Origin: Pleodorina starrii
Taxonomy: Eukaryota > Chlorophyta > Chlorophyceae > Chlamydomonadales > Volvocaceae
Direction: 5' to 3'
Assembly: GCA_030267565.1 (NCBI GenBank)
Contig: BRXU01000003.1
Span: forward strand, 6,671,001-6,735,000
Length of the DNA: 64,000 nucleotides
A model generated the notes under the pieces. It did no database searches, was not told the DNA's origin, and saw only the letters and a list, made by a program, of their open reading frames with translations. The first letter of the stretch is position 1; each line of letters starts with the position of its first letter. Made by a program: the position numbers and the translations under genes. Below are positions 57,101 to 64,000 of this stretch, one piece after another.

Positions 57101-58202
57101 CCATCGCTCCCAACCTTGCAGGCGTCTGCCTCTGCAAAAACTAAAATCCTCCCTTCCCACCCTTGATATGCAACGCACATCCGGAGCGGTGACGCAACCC
57201 AACGCCCAGCGCCCAGGCCAACGCCCCCACGCCCGTTGTCCCCCCCACGCAGGCAGCACCGCCTACTCGGTGGCCGCGGGCGGCAGCATGGTGCACCCCA
57301 ACGTGCCCGCCATCCTGCTCACGCCCGTCTGCCCCCACTCGCTCAGCTTCCGGCCCATCATACTGCCAGACTATGCGGAGCTGGAGCTGCGCATACCCGA
57401 TAACGCGCGGTGCACGGCCTGGGTGTGCTTTGACGGCAGGTCGCGCCAGGTGCGTGCGCGTGCGTGCGTGCGTGGCCCCCGGGGTTTCGGGCGCGTCGGA
57501 GACATGCGCGCAAGGCAGGGAACGGCGGACGGGCGGTGGGCCGGGAATGGCGGCCGGAGCGGGGAACGGGGCCCACCACCGCGCATGCCGACCTTGCGGC
57601 ACCTGCCCGGGCGCCCGGAAGCCTCGCCAGCGGCGCTGACGCCTCAACCCTGGCGCCGCTCGAACTCATGACCGTGCTTCAGCCCACTCGCCCTGGCCCC
57701 CATTGGCCACGCTTACTGACAGCTACCACGAGTATCACGACTCTCAAAAACACCGCCGGCGGTGCACCGCGGACCGCGGGTGACTTCCCCGTGTCGTCGT
57801 CCCGCGCACACCGTCCCCACGGCTGCGGGGGACTGCCCTGCCTTTCCACACCTGGCAACATTTTGTTTTTTCGGGCTGCTGTCTCCATCGTATGTCAGCC
57901 CTCCAGAGCGGCTATCCAGACTGGGTTTCCTATCCCCACACCGCCGTCCGCCGTCTCCTCTTGTTCCTCGACCCCGCTCCCTACGGGTACCGTACCTCCC
58001 CGCGCAGGAGCTGGGTCGCGGTGACAGCGTCAAGGTGCGCATGTCGGAGAACCCGGTGCCCACCATCAACCGGGCCGACCTCACCGGCGACTGGTTTGAC
58101 TCGCTGGAGCGGTGCTTCCGCTGGTCCGACCGCACGGTGCAGAAGCCGCTGGAGGCCGCGGCCGTGGAGGGCCGGTCGCCGCTGGAGGGCAGCAGGGGGT
58201 GA
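54107..58202 (+). CDS. NADK: NAD kinase (5' end not resolved)
   Basis: NAD kinase phosphorylates NAD to NADP. Exons supported are 54107-54238 (acceptor tentative), 54314-54393, 54644-54823, 55127-55217, 55593-55758, 56747-56950, 57253-57449 and 58008-58202, about 414 residues without the N-terminus. Visible family marks are [20 protein letters not shown], the nucleotide-binding [33 protein letters not shown] (position of the conserved Asn-Glu), [20 protein letters not shown] with the GSTAYS glycine-rich motif, [26 protein letters not shown] minus its ends, and a C-terminal beta region ending [14 protein letters not shown]. The first two exons encode a basic lead-in ([20 protein letters not shown]) common to plant-type enzymes. 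A stop codon just before 54107 means a further upstream exon with the start codon exists but was not identified. Localisation cannot be judged. Confidence 0.88.
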
Positions 58203-60828
58203 GCCGGCCAGTCCGGCCAGTCCGGCGGGAAAGCGGGTGCCCGGGGGCAGGGCGGGGCAGGACAGGGCTCGGGCTTAACACGTTTATGACTATGAACGGA
58301 CTGTCGGCAGCCCAGGGGAGGGCGGATGAGGAAGGGAGAGCCGCGGCCGTGGAGGGCGGGGGCGCGACGCGGCGGACCAGTGCAGCGGCGCAGGGCAGGC
58401 AGCACTGCACTTGAGGGGTCGAGGCGGGGGATCACCGGGGACTCGAATACACGCATGTTTCAAGGGCGGGCAGGGGAGCGGAGCGCACATGCGGATGGGT
58501 CGCGCACTGGCAATGTCGAGCTCGCGAGCACCAACCGGGGCCGTCGTGGGCGGGCTGGAAAGGGAGCTGGGATGGTGCGGCGGCGGCGGGGTAAGGCTAA
58601 AGGAGCGCCCGGGCGCTTGGCGAGCTATGCTGTATGCAGACAGCGGGCGTTGAGAGTTGAATTGTTGGATTAATTGAAACTGCATCGGGAGGGAGGGATA
58701 GGGGATCAATCCGAAAACGGGCTGCCGGCTGGGGAGGGCGAGGAAGGGGCGAGGGTGATGAGGATGAGTTTGTTGGGCGTCTGCACAAGTAGACGGTCGC
58801 CTCGGGCACGCTCAGGCTGCCGCGGCAGAGGTCTGCCGGCGGCACGCAGAGACATATGGGGATATGGCAGCAGCTGCGGAGAGAGACTCTCTGCTGATGT
58901 TGCCGACTCGCTAGTAGACAAGACGTGTTGCGGCTATGGTTGGGCTCCAAGACAGCGCTTCCTACGCCGTCTGCTTCGTGGGCTGTGCTTCAGCGACGCA
59001 CGACCGCGCCATGTGCCGACCGGGCGAGCCACGGCCGCGCCCCTCTGCTGATTTTGCAGTGGCCAAGCTACGGCCACACCCCGAAAGACTGAACGACACC
59101 GTCTCCTGAATCCTGAAGCAGAGAACCGGTCACTGGGGATCGTGGGCCTGGGCCCGTGTGAGGCTGCGCCACATGCTGATGCGAGCCACGGCACCGCCTG
59201 GCGGCTGTTATCATTCCGGGTCGACAACCCTCCAAGCTTCGTCGTTCTTCCCCTGTGGGCTGCTGGTGTCCTGTGTGCTGCTGGCTTTGTATGACCGTGA
59301 GCTGCCGGATCGATCGGCCGGTTTTTGTGTCTCGCGTCGCAATCGCTGCCGGTTTTTGTGTCCTGTCTTGCGTCGCAATCAGGTCGTGCTGCAGTAAGCG
59401 CGAAGGCCAGCACGGCTGATGGTGATGGTTGCGGAGGTGCCGCCGCTTGTGGTGTGTACCCGGTATGTGTGTATTGGTTGGACGGTGACCCTCAAATTTT
59501 ACAGCCCACGGCGGCCCCAAAATGCTGTTATGTTCTATGCAGCTTTTTATGTACGACTGTCATGGGGGCAAGTTGCAAATGGACTGTTATGTATCGACGT
59601 TGCTGCTTGTTTCCCTTGGGCACATTTGCCTGTATGTAAGTATTGACACTCGATGATCTTGCTCTGCTGCGTCTACGCCACCCGAGCTGTCGGCTGCGTC
59701 CATCCCGGCTGTCCCCGATCCCTGATCGCCGCAAGCTATTTCCCGTACCCCCACCACGCTTCAGGAAGTGATTTCTGGATTGTGCTTGCTCTTTGCGGTG
59801 AATTTAAACAGCGTGACCGTGCCAACGCGGGCCTACGGAGACTAGCTACAGATAGCTAAGGAAAGCTACTTGTGGACAGCTGGGGCCTTGTCACAGGGGA
59901 AAGGGGCAAACCTCGCTCTCAGTTACAGCCGCAAAGCTTAGCTTACGCCGGCCGCATTTGATTGCCATGCAGGCTGCAGCATCTTTTTTTCTCCTCGGTT
60001 CTGGGTGTTCGCGTGGTCCACTCCAGCCACAACGAAGTGTACAGCACCAACGGGGCGGGCGATGGTGGGGGTAAAAAAACGGATAAATCTATTAAAGTAT
60101 TCTGAAGCCAACGAAATGAACGAAAACGCGATCAGCAACGCCTGGGATTTATGATTAACAGTTGGCATATCTCGCGAATTTCCTGCATGACTTGCTGGCG
60201 AACGCCATAGTTTCGCACAGTCTCCGCACACCCTCGCACACTCTCGCAGGTCCCACATTTACAAAATCAATGCAGGAATGCGCTTTGAGGTTCTGGGACA
60301 ATGCTGATTATTAGAAAGGACTGACCTTGCTATCTTTGGCAGCGGCACACTGGGCAAACATAGCTCTCTAATGAACGCGGGAAGCAGCCAGAAAATCAGT
60401 GAAGAAAAGCTTCAATAATTGCGGCGGAAAAGGCATATTGGAAAGAGCAAGCGTCACGAGGCGCTCGTACTTGATGCAGGAAGGGCGGGAAGGGCCTATC
60501 ACGCTCCATCAGTCAGAGGGACACCCACAGCATAGAATTACCAATACATTCCATAGATACATTTGCCAGGCAGTCTCGTAGCCCTAAACGGCAGCCGCAA
60601 TAGTGGTGTTTCCTCCTTCATAACGTAGCTGTGCACTCTCAACGTAATCTGCTGCCCGGTGCATTGTTAATACGGCAATTCTAGACCACCTATGTGCTGA
60701 CAAGTGGGCTGCGGCCCAAGCCCCAGTGGGCTGCGGCCCGAGCCGAAAACTAGGCGCTCTTACGCTGTTACCCCAGTCGTGGGGCACTGCTCGCCGCCGA
60801 CGCTGAATAGCCGTGTAATCTCGCAACG
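58203..60828. other. Intergenic region, no gene recognised
   Basis: It holds the 3' flank of NAD kinase and the 5' flank of the DP gene. A TGTAA at 59634-59638 could be the NAD kinase polyadenylation signal, implying a 1.4-kb 3' untranslated region. Two near-identical GTGGGCTGCGGCCC segments lie near 60705-60740, before the DP start. Open frames here lack recognisable motifs. Confidence 0.4.
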
Positions 60829-63800
60829 ATGAGCGAGCCACAGCAGCAGCAGCAGCAACAGCGTGTGGAGCAGCAACAGGATCCCCTCGGACCCCTTGAC
60901 CGTGCTCACTTTGCACAAGAGCTCCAGGAACTGGTAAGACGAATGAATGTCCAGCATGTTTTATCCTAAATAACGAGCGAAGGTCCGCGTCTGATTCGTG
61001 TGCGCGGGAACTTCACGCAATAGGGCTTGCTGGAGTTCGCGGAGGAGGTTAACTTCAGTCGCCTTACCGAGGCGCCAGGTACGAGGCTTGATTTCTTAAG
61101 CATGATAAGCATGATCAGATGGCGCCCGGATGGCTCAGACGTGCTGTGCACCCTTATATTTAGGCGATGTCGGCCTGGCGTCGGCATTGGCTCGTCCTGG
61201 GGTGGGCCCCTCTGGCCCCGTCGGCCACAACAACCCGCCGCCGCAGCCTACGCAGCCAATCGACATACAGCAGTGCCATATGAAAAACCAGGCGGCCGAG
61301 GTGGCGACGGCGCACGCGATACAAGTGCTGCACCTCGCCAAGGTCAGCCTGCACCAGCTCGTAAACTCTTATAACCCCAGGGCGGCGGGGTCGGGCGGCA
61401 CGGACGGAAGCTCGAAGCGCCGAAAGACGTCGCGGGGCGCGGACGTGTCAGGCAGTCGCTCGGGCAGCAAGGGCCTGCGGCACTTCAGCATGAAGGTTTG
61501 CGAAAAGGTGGAGGCCAAGGGCCGTACGACCTACAACGAGGTCGCGGACGAGCTTGTGGGGGAGATGAGCAAGGCGGAGGCTGCGAACAAGAACGGACAG
61601 TACGACGAGAAAAACATACGGCGACGCGTGTACGACGCCATTAACGTGCTGATGGCGATGGACATTATCCAGAAGGAGAAGAAGGAGATCACGTGGAAGG
61701 GCTTTCCGCGCCTCGGCAACCACTCGGTCGAAAAGTTGAAGGCGGACCGGCTGGCCCGGATAAAGGAGGTGGAGCAGAAGCAGCTCTACTTGCAGGTGCG
61801 ATACTTGCGGCGCGATGGGACACACTGCAAAACCCTGAGGGCGGGACCGCCGTGTTCCCGCCAAATCAACGCTGGGCCTGCGTACCCGGTGGCCTTTAAT
61901 TTAATGCGTGGACGGGACTGCCCAGCATACCCGCGGAAAAAGTGCGGCCGGGTTGATGTTTTTTTCGCGATTGTTGTTTTTGTGGTTTGGTTTGTTCCTA
62001 CTTGGTTGGGCCAAGCCAATTGGGGAACAGCCCGCAAGCGCTCGGGAGCGGACCTGCAGTGCGGGCCGGGTAGTGCCTGTAGAGGTTGAGTGTGTGAAAA
62101 CGGGCAAGGAGTGACCATGCGGTATGGCCTTGTGGCCTGTGCTCCCCCGGTTGCGGAGTTGAATCCTCACGCCGTAGCCGCCACACGTCGCAGCCGTGGC
62201 GGGTACCGCAGTCCCTGGGGCTTTTCTCGGCCGTGCATCTGTCCGTCCACTCGCCGTGCGCGTGGCATACTGTTTACACTGCCGCGTTGCGGCCCCGGTG
62301 TGGACCGCTGCCTTCTCCTCCTCCGGAACAGGACATGATCGAACAGCAGAAGGCGATGAAGAAGCTTCTGGAGCGGAGCGCGACGCGCGGCGCCAACACC
62401 ACGGGGACGCAGCTCTTTCTGCCGTTCATATTGGTGCAGGTGCGCCGAGAGCGAGAAATGGCATGCCGTGGGTGCATGGGTGTGTGTATGTGTGATGAGC
62501 CGTCACCGGATGGTGGGACCCCGCGCTTGGCTCTGTGTGTGCTTATCGCGCTGAAAGAGTTTCGGGTTCGAATTATATTTGGTTACCTGAGGTGACGGCA
62601 CGTTTAGCCATCTGTGGTGTTTCATGGGCACGAAGCAGCGGCCCCAATGCACTGTGCCAAGTTCGAAACAGCCGTGGCAGGGGCGTAGTAAACGGAAGGC
62701 ATAACATCAGGATGCGGGCGGAATCGAGCTGGAGAAGAGGGCCTGTGATTATTTAAATTGGGAGAGACCGTGGGGACCTTTTAAGAGGGACATCTGAAAG
62801 GGGGAGGGAAATCCTGAAGCAACCCCATCATAACTCCCGCGAACACCGCGCCGTGACCTCCCGATCTGGAATCCGCTGTCTCGTAGGCCAAGCCGGATGC
62901 GACCGTGGAGGTGAAGATCTCGGAGGACATGATGGACGTGCAGTTTGACTTTTACAAGTGAGTCTGTTTTCGGTTTTTCGAAAGACTTGCGCGTTCGGTT
63001 GGGACCAGGGACCAGCACGGCACACTTCCGAGCTTCGACCGCGTCCAGACGCGGAGTGGTGGTGAGGGACGGTACAACGAACAGTCCCCCCTTGCGCACG
63101 CTTACAGGCTGACGGGTCGGAGGACGGAGGGAGGGACGGAATGCCTAGCGAAAAACCCATTGGGGGATATGCGCAAATGAACTGCCATTGCCGCAGCGCT
63201 GTGCCCAGGAATGGTCGTCTCATACTGGTGACAGGGATTAGTGGTTGTGGCGCGGCAGTTGCAGCGGCGATCCCACATATGGCGTGGCGGCGATTGGGAC
63301 TGAACGGGATTGCTTGCTTGGGGCCTGCCCTGGCCCTGCCCCTCCCACCGCCCGCCCGCCCGCCCGCCGCGCAGCTCCCCGTTCCAAATACACGATGACA
63401 GCCACGTCCTTAAGAAGATGGCGGAGCACCAGGCCCGGCAACAACAACAACAGCAGCAGCAGCAGCCATTTCCAAACCCGCTGGCGCTGCACTGGCCGCC
63501 ACCGAACGGTAAATTGGGTGCATCAGCGCTCGGGGTCCTATCTCTGCGCCTTGGCAGCTGGGCAGAAATGGGCAACACGGGCAGGAGTCGGGAAGGTTGG
63601 GGTGGATTTGTCGAACGCGCCGACATGCGGCCGAGCGAGCGACTTCGACCCGTTTTGGCGAGCGCTTGGACCGCCGCGTTGCGTCCAAACGTGCCACGCT
63701 TCTCTACATCCTTCTGTCTCTCTCTCCCCTTCGATGTCTCTAAAACCCTCGGTACGCGAAGCCGCGTCACTGAAAGCACTTTCGCTCGCCTCGCGTGCAA

Positions 63801-64000
63801 GCAGGCGCGGCAGGCATGGCGGCGGGTCTCGCGGCGGCAGCAGGGCTCTCACCCATCCCGGATCCTGCACTGGCAGCGCAGCTGGCTGCCGCGGCGGCGG
63901 CGCAGGCGCAAGGGAACCCGCTGGCTTACGCGTACCCAGCTGCTGCCGCGGCGGCCTATTATCAGCAGCACCAGCAGCTCCTGCAGCAGCAACACCACCA
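60829..64000 (+). CDS. DP1: DP-type dimerisation partner of E2F, truncated by the window end
   Basis: DP proteins pair with E2F to bind promoters of cell-cycle genes in the nucleus, under retinoblastoma control. Exons 60829-60933, 61024-61078, 61164-61795, 62332-62439, 62887-62957, 63375-63508 and 63814 onward join in phase. The winged-helix domain is unmistakable: [51 protein letters not shown] and [10 protein letters not shown], containing the RRRVYDA...NVLMA signature. The dimerisation region follows: [20 protein letters not shown] minus flanks, [27 protein letters not shown], and [15 protein letters not shown], matching the DP marked-box region. The N-terminus is Gln-rich ([11 protein letters not shown]). 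After the domain come nine Gln in a row, then an Ala- and Gln-rich tail that continues past the window end. The start is the first ATG of exon 1. Confidence 0.92.

Overview
The window looks like nuclear DNA of a chlamydomonad/volvocine green alga. It is GC-rich, genes are dense and cut by many short GT-AG introns with G/C-rich interiors, and proteins carry long Ala/Gly/Gln runs. One TGTAA polyadenylation signal sits close behind a gene (24646-24650), and a Ty1/copia element of the kind known from Volvox is present. The genus cannot be fixed from the sequence alone. Gene models below were built by hand: each junction is GT-AG and keeps the reading frame, and families were recognised from motifs, not from a search.

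Left part (1-17024). A seven-exon Sfp/AASDHPPT-type phosphopantetheinyl transferase on the minus strand (938-4849) is divergent from a plant-type HAD-like protein on the plus strand (5102-8126) that has lost the residues expected for catalysis. Next come an unrecognised minus-strand gene with a putative signal peptide (9187-12492), whose third intron holds a 1.28-kb terminal-inverted-repeat transposon with a TAA target duplication, and a divergent eight-exon coiled-coil gene (12881-17024).

Middle (20204-35569). RRP8, the nucleolar rRNA methyltransferase with a very long low-complexity N-terminus, ends at 24506. Its 3' flank holds a nested mobile block: a fold-back (head-to-head) version of the same TIR transposon, with TAA on both sides, split by a Ty1/copia LTR element. 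The copia element has apparently identical 197-bp LTRs and a GCAGG duplication, but reverse transcriptase is missing from its otherwise open gag-pol frame. An ER-type Hsp70 exchange factor (SIL1-like, 29993-33945) follows.

Right part (35570-64000). A diacylglycerol lipase-like gene reads from 51961 down to 35570. Its membrane-domain exons (51961-51044) and its remaining exons (from about 41366 down) are separated by a roughly 9.7-kb intron. That intron contains a 623-nt stretch with no G on the plus strand, a C34 run, and about 96 copies of an 86-bp satellite arranged in higher-order repeats. NAD kinase (54107-58202, 5' end unresolved) and a DP-type partner of E2F (60829 to the window end, truncated) complete the window.

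The genes are ordinary nuclear housekeeping and regulatory genes: carrier-protein activation, rRNA modification, ER folding, lipid signalling, NADP supply and the cell cycle. They do not form one pathway. The unusual content is the satellite-bearing lipase intron and the three-layer nested mobile block behind RRP8.
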